This document shows positions 17,957-25,092 of a stretch of DNA of 64,000 nt, piece by piece. Positions within the stretch are counted from its first letter, which is position 1, and every line of letters starts with the position of its first letter. The notes below the pieces were generated by a model. The model was given only the letters and a program-made list of their open reading frames with translations, searched no databases and had not been told where the DNA came from. The stretch is taken from assembly GCF_000317695.1 (NCBI RefSeq), contig NC_019771.1:3724001-3788000 (forward strand), written 5' to 3'. The position numbers were made by a program, and so were the translations under genes. This stretch comes from Anabaena cylindrica PCC 7122. Its GTDB lineage: Bacteria; Cyanobacteriota; Cyanobacteriia; Cyanobacteriales; Nostocaceae.

Positions 17957-18583
17957 TTATCTGCCAGCCTTTAAAACTTGTTCGGCTGTCAGTTTGAAAT
18001 TTGGGAATGTCAGCGAAGTAATGGGTTGATTGCCTCGAATCTGCTGAATTTCATACTCTCCTTCAACTAACGTACAAATGGAAAGGGTAGGTTGTTTCGG
18101 TTTCCCAATATGTCGAGTCCCACCTAAACCCGCATAATCCGCAATCCAATATTCAGGAATACCTAAAATTGCATAGTCTTCGACTTTACGCGCATAATCG
18201 TTTTGCCAGTTGCTACTAACTACTTCCATCACGAATTTAATCGAACTGCCCAGTGTGAGGATTGATTGGTCATGCCAAAGTAGTTCTTTCGCAAGTTCAT
18301 TGCGGTCAATAACCATAACATCAGGTCGAAATGCTGTTATACCCAAGTTAGAAGGACGTAGCAATCCTCGCTGAAGGACAAACCAATTTAAACCTATTGC
18401 ATCAATTTGGGCGCAGATTTTTGTGGTGGTAAAAGCTGAAACTTCTTCATGGTAGCCAGTTGGTTCCAAATCAAACACTTCTCCATCAATCAATTCGTAG
18501 CGGTTACTGTCACCATAACGGACGATAAAATCGCCAAAACTTAGTAACTGCTGTTGTATTGGTATTCCGGTTGCAATGGTCAT
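17957..18583 (-). CDS. Uma2 family (DUF820) endonuclease-like protein, third copy
   Basis: A 208-residue protein with a complete Uma2 pattern: YELIDGEVFDLEP near residue 28, FRPDVMVIDR near 85, SIKFVMEVVSSNW near 114, and the KVEDYAILGIPEYWIADY block. These hold the acidic and lysine residues of the PD-(D/E)XK core. It stands at one edge of the accessory block between the Hsp70 and GrpE genes. Start ATG at 18583. Confidence 0.88.
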   Translation of the reverse strand: MTIATGIPIQQQLLSFGDFIVRYGDSNRYELIDGEVFDLEPTGYHEEVSAFTTTKICAQIDAIGLNWFVLQRGLLRPSNLGITAFRPDVMVIDRNELAKELLWHDQSILTLGSSIKFVMEVVSSNWQNDYARKVEDYAILGIPEYWIADYAGLGGTRHIGKPKQPTLSICTLVEGEYEIQQIRGNQPITSLTFPNFKLTAEQVLKAGR

Positions 18584-18810
18584 AGGTCAACTTAGCCCCA
18601 TCAATATCAACACTCTAGCATTTTCGCTAAATCCATCTACTCCGAACTAAAAAGCGATCGCCTTTCAATAGATAAACCCAATGCACACGGGCTACCGAAA
18701 GGTTATTGGTGTACATGGAGGAGGTTCCATGCAGTTTGTTCAATGCGTCTGCTTTGGGCAGTTGAACCTTACAAATTGTGAGAGGTTTGGACGGCTCTAT
18801 GTTCTCAACC

Positions 18811-19461
18811 TCAGCCTAGCATCAACTTAGTAATCGCAGGACGCTCGTAGCAGCGTTTCAGCCATCCTGTGATGTTGGGGAAAGGAGTCAGATCGACTTC
18901 CATTGAACCGACCCAGCCAACGATGCCTTGCAGATGAGTGTCTGCGAGGCTATAGTCACCGATTAAAAAGGAGCGTCCTTCCAACCCACCGTTGAGAATT
19001 CTGAGATAATCAGCAAGATCCGCTTTTGCTTTCTCCATCGCGATCGCACTTTTCATCTCAGGGGCTACTTTTTCCTGCGCGTTAGTTTCAGCATCTCCCT
19101 GCTTTTCAGTAGGCAAGGATGCAAATAATCTGCTAGCCGCCTCGGCAAAAGTAACGTTACTCCATGCGATCCATTTCATGGCTTCGCCACGCTTTGGTCC
19201 TGGGGCAGGATAAAGCTTTGCCTCTACGCCAAAGACTTCACCAAGGTACATCGTGATCGCAGAAGACTCCCAGATCGCTGTTCCTTCATGCACGATTACA
19301 GGGACTCTTCCGTTTGGGTTAACCTCCAAGAATTCAGGCGTTCTAGTGTCACCAACACTGATATTGAGTTTTACGAGATCGAATGGAATAGCAAGTTCTG
19401 CGAGAACGCATTCAGTGATGCTAGCCGTGGACATGGGAGCGAAATAAAATGTAAGACTCAT
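18811..19461 (-). CDS. Glutathione S-transferase family protein
   Basis: The 216-residue protein has a thioredoxin-fold N-terminal domain (MSLTFYFAPMSTAS, with a Ser in the usual catalytic place; GRVPVIVHEGTAIWESSAI with the cis-Pro and the Glu-Ser pair that holds glutathione) and an all-helical C-terminal domain with the SLADTHL N-capping box. It would conjugate or reduce electrophiles with glutathione. I start at the ATG at 19461, because the 24 codons before it have a non-family composition. It lies in the accessory block with GC-rich, HIP1-rich flanks. Confidence 0.9.
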   Translation of the reverse strand: MSLTFYFAPMSTASITECVLAELAIPFDLVKLNISVGDTRTPEFLEVNPNGRVPVIVHEGTAIWESSAITMYLGEVFGVEAKLYPAPGPKRGEAMKWIAWSNVTFAEAASRLFASLPTEKQGDAETNAQEKVAPEMKSAIAMEKAKADLADYLRILNGGLEGRSFLIGDYSLADTHLQGIVGWVGSMEVDLTPFPNITGWLKRCYERPAITKLMLG

Positions 19462-19580
19462 GATTGTTTCTCTTAGGGTTTGACTTTCAACTGTATCGTG
19501 AATCAAGCATATATCTATCCTTCTGCACCGCATAGAGGCTTGATTGAGAGGTAAGTAAACTTTTACTATTATTTGTCTTT

Positions 19581-19620
19581 GCGATCGCTATTACTGTGAG
19601 TCGTTATTTTTAGGGGATCG
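19581..19620. repeat. HIP1-TGTGAGTCGTGA dispersed repeat, copy 1
   Basis: GCGATCGC, then TATTACTGTGAGTCGTTATT and an AGGGGATCG end. This is the first of five related copies between 19.5 and 21.6 kb; none was noticed elsewhere in the window. Confidence 0.7.
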
Positions 19621-19680
19621 TCTCAATTACATATCTGCCAAAGGTTTGCCGTAGGTGATCGCTTACGTTGCGGAGCAAAT

Positions 19681-19745
19681 CGCATCAACAATCTATCTCC
19701 TCAAGGCGATCGCATTCCTGTGAGTCGTGATTTTTGGGCGATCGC
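19681..19745. repeat. HIP1-TGTGAGTCGTGA dispersed repeat, copy 2 with extended arm
   Basis: The copy itself (19706-19745) is framed by GCGATCGC at both ends. The 25 bases before it match those before copy 5 almost perfectly, giving a direct repeat of about 55 bases with the region at 21466-21521. The pair flanks the chlorite-dismutase-like and Uma2 genes. Confidence 0.7.
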
Positions 19746-19873
19746 TTAACATTTTTTGTCTTTGAATCGTTACGAATCTAGAAAAGAATCGCCAATAACT
19801 TCTCTCAACTCAACTAATTCTGCTTGCCTAATATCGCCTAGAAACAGTCAACCTTAACGGATCGATCGCTTCT

Positions 19874-20431
19874 TTATGAGATGTCATCTCGAATCAAGCG
19901 AACCTCAACTTCTCTCTCCACATACTCCCACTCTTTGCTTGCACGCATCCGCACCAGTAATTCATCAAAAGCCTTAGTGTGTTCGGGCGCAAATTCAAAC
20001 CAAGTGAGAAAATCAAATGGTTCTCCGAGATCGCGACAGTGCATCAGCCGCCGTGCAACTTCTGGAAGATAATCCAAGCCAACAGCCGTATGATGAGACT
20101 GTTCCTCAAAAATTGCCCGTCGCTCATCTTGTGCCATTTCCCACCACGCGACAGTTTTCTTAATCGGAATTAGCACCGCAGAGATAGCTTCCGATCGATT
20201 CAGTACAGGCTGTACTGCCCGAAGAGCCGTAACTTCATCACGCATGGCATAGCGAACATTGCTGGTAAAACTTTGTAGAACCCATGAACTGTCCAATGGT
20301 AATTCTGCGACAGCATCATTTACTACATTTACTCTTTCAACTAGATCTAAAGAAGATCCAGCTATGCTCCGCACATCTGTTACCTGCCATATGCCTTCCT
20401 TGCCGCCAACAAACGAATATCTATTATCCAT
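19874..20431 (-). CDS. Chlorite dismutase family heme protein (short, cyanobacterial type)
   Basis: The 185-residue protein fits the short dimeric clade of chlorite dismutases. It has AWWEMAQDERRAIFEEQSHH, then GLDYLPEVARRL, and RDLGEPFDFLTWFEFAP. Counting from the start, the proximal heme ligand falls at His114 and the distal Arg at Arg127, which are the positions I recall for the characterised cyanobacterial enzyme. It would bind heme b and convert chlorite to chloride and oxygen, or act on a related oxidant in vivo. An AAGAGGA ribosome site precedes the ATG. It lies between direct repeats in the accessory block. Confidence 0.88.
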   Translation of the reverse strand: MDNRYSFVGGKEGIWQVTDVRSIAGSSLDLVERVNVVNDAVAELPLDSSWVLQSFTSNVRYAMRDEVTALRAVQPVLNRSEAISAVLIPIKKTVAWWEMAQDERRAIFEEQSHHTAVGLDYLPEVARRLMHCRDLGEPFDFLTWFEFAPEHTKAFDELLVRMRASKEWEYVEREVEVRLIRDDIS

Positions 20432-20847
20432 TACATCCTCTTAGGATTTTGATTCTTGATTGTCAGTTTAAGCTGCCAAAATGAGTTGCGGCTGAAAAAT
20501 CTTGTCAAATACGATGAGCTGTGGCTGAAAAATTCTATCTGTCTAGAGTTTATGACGTAACTGCGATTTGGTTCGATATTTAAGGACAAATTAACTCATA
20601 TCCTACTTTTAGATTGACTCAATTATCCATAGGCTAAAGATTTTGCTGTATGAGATCGCTAGTACTTTGAGTCGTGATTTGTGGGCGATAGCGGCGATCG
20701 CTATTTTTGTGAGTCGTGAGTTCGGGTGATCGCTTGTTGTGGGGATGAAATTGGATTTATATTTGGGTTAGTATTAAATAAAGAAATCACTCAGCCAGTC
20801 ATGTAAACGAATCGCTTTGTGTAAAAATTACAAGGACTTGAATAAAT
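20432..20847. other. Intergenic region between divergent Cld and Uma2 genes
   Basis: It contains two adjacent copies of the HIP1-TGTGAGTCGTGA repeat (20651-20692 and 20694-20733) and a short direct repeat near the Cld start (GAGTTGCGGCTGAAAAAT at 20482 and GAGCTGTGGCTGAAAAAT at 20516). Both divergent promoters must lie here. No gene is seen. Confidence 0.6.
20651..20733. repeat. HIP1-TGTGAGTCGTGA dispersed repeat, copies 3 and 4 in tandem
   Basis: Copy 3 (20651-20692) reads GAGATCGC, TAGTACTTTGAGTCGTGATT and GGGCGATAGC. Copy 4 (20694-20733) reads GCGATCGC, TATTTTTGTGAGTCGTGAGT and GGTGATCGC. They touch end to end. Confidence 0.7.
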
Positions 20848-21423
20848 ATGACAGTTATCTTAGAAAGAATAAAGGATAAAGTTTGGACTGATGAAGAGTT
20901 TATGGCTTTAGCTGATGATGGCAATCGTTACGAAATTGTAGATGGAGAGTTGGTAAACTTGGGCAATTCAGGCATGGAGCATGGGAATATTGGCATATTC
21001 CTCGGTGGGCTAATCGAGATATTTGTAAGGCAGCATAATCTTGGCGTTACTTGCGACTCCAGTACAGCATTTAAAATGAAGGGAGATAATAAGCGATCGC
21101 CCGATATTTCTTTTGTTAGTAAAGAGCGATTGATTGGGCTAAAACGATTGCCTAAAGGCTTTTTTGATGGTGCGCCCGATCTAGTTGTTGAGATTATCTC
21201 TCCAGGCAACACTTTTGACGAAATTCATAACAAGATTGAAGAATATTTTGAAAGTGGAACTAGACTGCTGTGGGTAATCCATCCTGATGAAAGATATGTG
21301 CTGGTTTACCATAGCCCTCAGCCTGATTGCCTATTGCGGGGTGATGATATTTTAGATGGAGAAGATGTAATTTTAAACTTCAATGTTCCAGTCAGCGAAT
21401 TGTTTAGAACTTTGGCGTTTTAA
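20848..21423 (+). CDS. Uma2 family (DUF820) endonuclease-like protein, fourth copy
   Basis: A 191-residue protein with the clearest catalytic pattern of the five copies in the window: YEIVDGELVNLG (residue about 29), RSPDISFV, APDLVVEIISPGNTFDEIHNKIEEYFESGTRLLWVI, with Asp, Glu and Lys in the right order. An AAGGA precedes the ATG by 13 bases. It is divergent from the Cld gene, and both lie between the long direct repeats at 19681 and 21466. Confidence 0.9.
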   Translation: MTVILERIKDKVWTDEEFMALADDGNRYEIVDGELVNLGNSGMEHGNIGIFLGGLIEIFVRQHNLGVTCDSSTAFKMKGDNKRSPDISFVSKERLIGLKRLPKGFFDGAPDLVVEIISPGNTFDEIHNKIEEYFESGTRLLWVIHPDERYVLVYHSPQPDCLLRGDDILDGEDVILNFNVPVSELFRTLAF

Positions 21424-21447
21424 GGGAATTGATTAGTTAGCGATAGC

Positions 21448-21521
21448 GAAGCGCTCCGCAGGAATCGCATCAACAATCAATCTCCTCAAGGCGATCGCAA
21501 TTACTGTGAGTCATGATTTTT
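21448..21521. repeat. Composite repeat: exoD-type 22-mer plus HIP1-TGTGAGTC copy 5
   Basis: Positions 21448-21469 match the insertion in exoD at 3000-3021 with one mismatch. The next part (about 21466-21521) matches 19680-19735 over about 55 bases, including ATCAACAATC, ATCTCCTCAAGGCGATCGCA and CTGTGAGTC. It is thus a mosaic of two small repeat families. Confidence 0.7.
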
Positions 21522-21939
21522 AGTTAATAGACATCAAATTCTCAAAAGGATGACGATTTTTCCAGCGGTAAGTATTAAAGTCCCGAAAATCAACAGATAG
21601 AATCCGCCCATGCCCCAAATGTTCGGCAAGAATAATCAATGAAGCGTCCGCTAAATCCATTGGCAGAGAACTATATTGATTCATCAATTCACTGATTCTT
21701 TTCCCATCTTGAACGTTGAGATCAAAAACCTCAAAAGCACCAATTTCTAAGCTATGAATAAACGTCTGTTGAGCATTTGTACCTGTACGTTTCAAGAGAA
21801 TATGACAAGCTTCCGTAATCACACACCATGTTGTAACCAGAGGCTCATCAATCGTATCTAGAACTTCTTGAGCGAGAACATGATAATCATCACGGCGATT
21901 GATTAGTGCTATCCAAAAGCCAGAATCAACGATGACCAT
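21520..21939 (-). CDS. PIN-domain ribonuclease, VapC-type toxin
   Basis: The 139-residue protein has the PIN acidic residues in order: Asp in MVIVDSGFWIAL, Glu in CVITEACHIL, Asp in SLPMDLADASLIILAEH, and Asp in ILSVDFRDF. These coordinate Mg2+ for RNA cleavage. I start at the ATG at 21939, since the upstream extension belongs to the overlapping antitoxin. The genes overlap by 14 bases, as is usual for vapBC pairs. Its 3' end runs into a repeat. Confidence 0.88.
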   Translation of the reverse strand: MVIVDSGFWIALINRRDDYHVLAQEVLDTIDEPLVTTWCVITEACHILLKRTGTNAQQTFIHSLEIGAFEVFDLNVQDGKRISELMNQYSSLPMDLADASLIILAEHLGHGRILSVDFRDFNTYRWKNRHPFENLMSIN

Positions 21940-22204
21940 ATTTTTCGTTAAGACTTTCAGTGAGATATTGCTTGTAATTAACCGACAAATCAGAGTCCCC
22001 TTCAGCACAACCAATTAGCCCTGATTCTCTAAGGAGTTGCAAAGGTTTTACAGGGGATTCTTGATGTAATTTTTCATAATAAAGATCGATCGCCACTTTC
22101 ATAATGTCAGACACACCTTGATTTGTCCGCTGGCGAATGTAATTAAACTTACTAGCGCGATCGCTATCGAGCCTTACATTAACTCTCATATTTTTGCTTG
22201 TCAT
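21926..22204 (-). CDS. Ribbon-helix-helix antitoxin paired with PIN toxin
   Basis: The 92-residue protein opens MTSKNMRVNVRLDSDRASKF, with the short strand and two helices (YIRQRTNQGVSDIMKVAIDLYYEKL) of a ribbon-helix-helix DNA-binding domain. A C-terminal tail follows that would wrap the toxin. The next gene, a PIN toxin, begins inside its last codons. The ATG at 22204 is preferred; a later ATG at 22189 is possible. It probably represses its own operon with the toxin. Confidence 0.82.
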   Translation of the reverse strand: MTSKNMRVNVRLDSDRASKFNYIRQRTNQGVSDIMKVAIDLYYEKLHQESPVKPLQLLRESGLIGCAEGDSDLSVNYKQYLTESLNEKYGHR

Positions 22205-22432
22205 AACTCTGTATGACAATACTATAGATCAAAAATTCAAAGTTAAGTAGTTCTCAAGTAGTTGCCTCATAGGGCGATAGCGTATTGCTAACGCCAACGC
22301 AAAGCGTCCCGGAGGGAACTAGCGCGACCTAGTAATCGCTCTTTTCCTGCTATGTATCGTATATTAAGTATTAGAACCCAAATCAAATTCCTAAACTTCC
22401 AAAGTTCATGTAATTACTACAAGGATTTAACT

Positions 22433-23104
22433 GTGATTACAAATGCTAGTAGCCTTACCCTTAGCAACCTCCGTCAAACCTTTGGCTTGAGACTTGACAC
22501 TAGCGATCGCTTTTTTGATGAATGGTTAAATAATTCACCAACACTAACCGAAGCGGAACTACAAGGACTAGATCGCCTCACTCGCAACTATAACTATCTC
22601 AGTCAAGAAGAACCGCCCCTTGAAGAAATTGTTAAGCTTGTCGTGGTATCGCCATTGCTAGATTTGGCTGGTTTCTATCAATCTCCTTTTTTGGTAAAAG
22701 CAGAAGTAAGTACCAGTATCGAAGTTGCTGATGAAGCTAATGGTATGGTGGTTCAAGGCAGAATTGATATTTTGGTAATCCAAGATAGGTTTTGGATTTT
22801 GGTAATCGAATCAAAACCTGCAAGGCTAGACGTTACCGCAGGAATTCCTCAAGCACTGACCTACTTATTGAGCGCGCCTAATTTGCAGTCAAGTTGCTAT
22901 GGAATGGTGACAAACGGAAGAGAAGTATTGTTTTTGAAATGCGATCGTGTTCCACGCGCCGGAGGCGATCGCCACCAAAATGTCCCTCAATATACGCGAT
23001 CACATACTTATCGGTTACTTGAAAATACAGCAGAACGTATCCAAGTTTTGCAGGGACTTAAACAAATTGGAGCTTATATTGGCGATTCGCTATCGCCATT
23101 ATGA
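22433..23104 (+). CDS. PD-(D/E)XK nuclease-like protein (type I restriction R-subunit N-domain like)
   Basis: The 223-residue protein resembles stand-alone relatives of the HsdR nuclease domain. It has VKLVVVSPLLDLAGFYQSP, then QGRIDILVIQDRFWILVIESKP, giving the Asp and Glu-x-Lys of the PD-(D/E)XK core, and AGIPQALTYLLSAP with the QALTY helix. There is no helicase part, so it is not a full restriction subunit. I start at the GTG at 22433, which has AAGGA seven bases upstream. The C-terminal part contains CDRVPRAGGDRHQN, whose DNA looks like an inserted HIP1-type repeat. It lies between two toxin-antitoxin pairs. Confidence 0.75.
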   Translation: MITNASSLTLSNLRQTFGLRLDTSDRFFDEWLNNSPTLTEAELQGLDRLTRNYNYLSQEEPPLEEIVKLVVVSPLLDLAGFYQSPFLVKAEVSTSIEVADEANGMVVQGRIDILVIQDRFWILVIESKPARLDVTAGIPQALTYLLSAPNLQSSCYGMVTNGREVLFLKCDRVPRAGGDRHQNVPQYTRSHTYRLLENTAERIQVLQGLKQIGAYIGDSLSPL

Positions 23105-23152
23105 CTTCTCCATTTATAAAAACCTGGAAGTATATCAAAAGTCATTGGTACA

Positions 23153-23485
23153 TCATGAGAGAGCAAGCAGCGATAAATTCTCATCTTCATGAAATAATTT
23201 AATCGCGCTAAAATTCCGGCGCAGCAAATTTTCAACTTGTAATGTCGAACAGTTTCCCAGACGAAGCCAAATAACTTTAGGTGGATTTCCAAAGACTAAA
23301 CTCAGGTCGTGCATATCCGCATCTTTCGAGACAATCATCAAATTATTGTCTTTTGCATAATTCCAAACTACTGGGTCAGTCGTTGCTTTCATACCCACAT
23401 CTCGAACGTGAAGAGAATTTGGGAAAAGATCGCTCAAACGGTTCGACAACTTGGGCGACAAGTTTTCATCGAAAAGTAATTTCAT
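23153..23485 (-). CDS. DUF5615 PIN-like toxin
   Basis: The 110-residue protein starts MKLLFDENLSPKL, with the Asp-Glu pair typical of DUF5615. It continues LHVRDVGMKATTDPVVWNYAKDNN and LMIVSKDADMHDL, which carry further acidic residues of this shortened PIN-like fold. Proteins of this type usually follow a DUF433 gene, and here the start overlaps the DUF433 stop by four bases. A ribonuclease function is assumed from the family, not shown. Confidence 0.87.
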   Translation of the reverse strand: MKLLFDENLSPKLSNRLSDLFPNSLHVRDVGMKATTDPVVWNYAKDNNLMIVSKDADMHDLSLVFGNPPKVIWLRLGNCSTLQVENLLRRNFSAIKLFHEDENLSLLALS

Positions 23486-23712
23486 GCAGATAATGGTGTA
23501 GTCATAAACCGACGCTCACGGTCAGCAGCATAAGCAATACAGGCTTTTAAATCCTCTCGCGTCAGATCGGGAAAATCGTCGAGAATTTCTGCTTCAGTCA
23601 TCTCAGAAGCCAGATATTCAAGCACTTCATAGACCGTAATCCGCAAACCACGTACACAGGGTTTACCACCGCGTTTCTCAGGCTCAATTGTAATGATGTC
23701 TCGGTAGTTCAT
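23482..23712 (-). CDS. DUF433 antitoxin-like protein
   Basis: A 76-residue protein with the DUF433 pattern: ITIEPEKRGGKPCVRGLRITVYEVLEYLASEMTEAEILDDFPDLTREDLKACIAYAADRE. This is a winged-helix-like domain found as the antitoxin part of DUF433/DUF5615 pairs. It overlaps the toxin gene by four bases (ATGA), which implies translational coupling. It is the second TA module in this accessory block. Confidence 0.9.
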   Translation of the reverse strand: MNYRDIITIEPEKRGGKPCVRGLRITVYEVLEYLASEMTEAEILDDFPDLTREDLKACIAYAADRERRFMTTPLSA

Positions 23713-23812
23713 AGGTTTTTACAATCATTAGTTGCATTCGTATATTTTACCGAAATAAAGCAATTCAGCGGACATCTTTCAACTAGGATTTTGCTCTGAA
23801 TAAGTTACTCAT

Positions 23813-24571
23813 CTATTTTTGTGTCGCTACAATCACCTGGGCTTCTCTCAAGACTTTATCTCCCCATAAATAACCCCGTACTACTTCTTGAATCACGGTA
23901 TTATCTGTAATATCTGCTCTATACTCACGACCTACAGCATACATCGTCTGGGAGTCAAAGGGTTTACCTTGGGCGACAATGGGAACAACACGACGTTGTT
24001 TGAGGATTTCTAAAAGCGATCGCCTAATTAACTCTACTCCTTGTTGATTGCTGGTGAAAATTTCAGTTAATGATTCTGATATTGGTGATTTTTCTGATGT
24101 AATAGATTGGGTAGAATTGCCATTAATCCAATCTCCTAGCTTTTCCCAGAAGCCTTTTTGTGTTGCTGGTTTTGAGATTGAGGTAGTAGATAATGCTTCT
24201 AGTTCCTCTTGCCAGTAAGTACAAGCCTGATCTAAAGCATCCACAACACCCAGTAAATCTTTGAGTAGTTTCTCCTGCTGCTGCTCAAATTTATCCGATG
24301 CTTGTTGTTGACTTTCTTCCAAACGCATTTGCAGATGTTCTTGATCTGCACGAGTTATGTCCAATGCTTGCACCAGAGCATCTTGAGTAGAACGCAATAA
24401 TTTACCCTGTTGCTTGACTTCATGACGTAGCGCAGTCCATTCTGCCACCATTTGGTAGGGATCAAAGGAATTAGCCGATGATGGTGCCTCACCTAAATAT
24501 TCAGGAGGTAGTTGTTCTGATTGTAAATAATCTAGAAATTTGGTAAATAAAGCTTCTTTGTCATTTGTCAT
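23813..24571 (-). CDS. GrpE-type nucleotide exchange factor (divergent, long)
   Basis: The 252-residue protein has a long helical N-terminus (about residues 45-120; coiled coil with many Gln and Glu) and a C-terminal beta domain with VVPIVAQGKPFDSQTMYAVG and VIQEVVRGYLWGDKVLREAQVIVA, the GrpE head that opens Hsp70 for ADP release. Between them is an insert (about 130-180) not found in standard GrpE. It follows the J-like gene by 96 bases. With the Hsp70 at 15.9-17.6 kb it likely forms a second chaperone set separate from the housekeeping one. Confidence 0.85.
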   Translation of the reverse strand: MTNDKEALFTKFLDYLQSEQLPPEYLGEAPSSANSFDPYQMVAEWTALRHEVKQQGKLLRSTQDALVQALDITRADQEHLQMRLEESQQQASDKFEQQQEKLLKDLLGVVDALDQACTYWQEELEALSTTSISKPATQKGFWEKLGDWINGNSTQSITSEKSPISESLTEIFTSNQQGVELIRRSLLEILKQRRVVPIVAQGKPFDSQTMYAVGREYRADITDNTVIQEVVRGYLWGDKVLREAQVIVATQK

Positions 24572-24667
24572 TTGTTATTGGTGATTAGTCATTGGTTATT
24601 TGTCATTGGTCAATAGTTAGCGGGCATTATAAAAATCAGTAACTAACAATTACGAATTACGAATTAT

Positions 24668-24964
24668 TTAAAATGTCGCACGAATTAAATCATCTAAGCT
24701 AACTTCTAGTTGAGCTAGGGCTTTTTCTCGCAACTGTCTTAAGATCTCTGGATTTAGTTCTGCTTCTAGGGGACGAACTTTCAAAAAGTCCTCATGTTGA
24801 TTTGTCTCTCCTTTACGAAGTGCCTCGTAAGCTACTCGAATTTCCTTAAATTCTTGTGGATAAGTATGAGCAGGAAATTCCCGGAGTTTGGCATGATACG
24901 CCGCTTTAATTTGGGCGCTGGTTGCTCCTGGTGAAATTCCTAAACGTTCGTAGTAGTCAGTCAT
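24668..24964 (-). CDS. J-domain-like protein without the HPD motif
   Basis: The 98-residue protein starts MTDYYERLGISPGATSAQIKAAYHAKLREFP, clearly the first two helices of a J domain. EFKEIRVAYEALRKG then matches the third. At the loop where canonical J proteins have His-Pro-Asp, this one reads Phe-Pro-Ala (residues 30-32). HPD is needed to trigger Hsp70 ATP hydrolysis, so it should not work as a normal co-chaperone, and it may only tether or hold Hsp70. It lies between a large TPR gene and grpE on the same strand. Confidence 0.8.
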   Translation of the reverse strand: MTDYYERLGISPGATSAQIKAAYHAKLREFPAHTYPQEFKEIRVAYEALRKGETNQHEDFLKVRPLEAELNPEILRQLREKALAQLEVSLDDLIRATF

Positions 24965-25092
24965 AAATAATTCCTAATCAAGATGACATCAATTCAACTA
25001 TCAGTCTTCATCTGCGTTTATCCGCGTACCCTATGCCTACGGCACGCTTTGCGAACGGGAAGCAATCTACAATTATTCTTGATATCTGACTT

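Larger units (their letters stand above)
19462..19873. other. Intergenic region carrying two copies of a HIP1-bounded repeat
   Basis: Copies lie at 19581-19620 and 19706-19745. Each has GCGATCGC, a short variable part, TGTGAGTCGT and a T-rich stretch ending near another HIP1 octamer. The second copy is preceded by ATCAACAATCTATCTCCTCA, which recurs at the copy near 21491. No gene is visible. Confidence 0.65.

Noticed and set aside
17737..17997. Plus-strand protein starting MTALPLEIRLQ
   Set aside because: Composition is moderate, but it runs into the antisense of a Uma2 gene and no family is known; mentioned only in the intergenic note.
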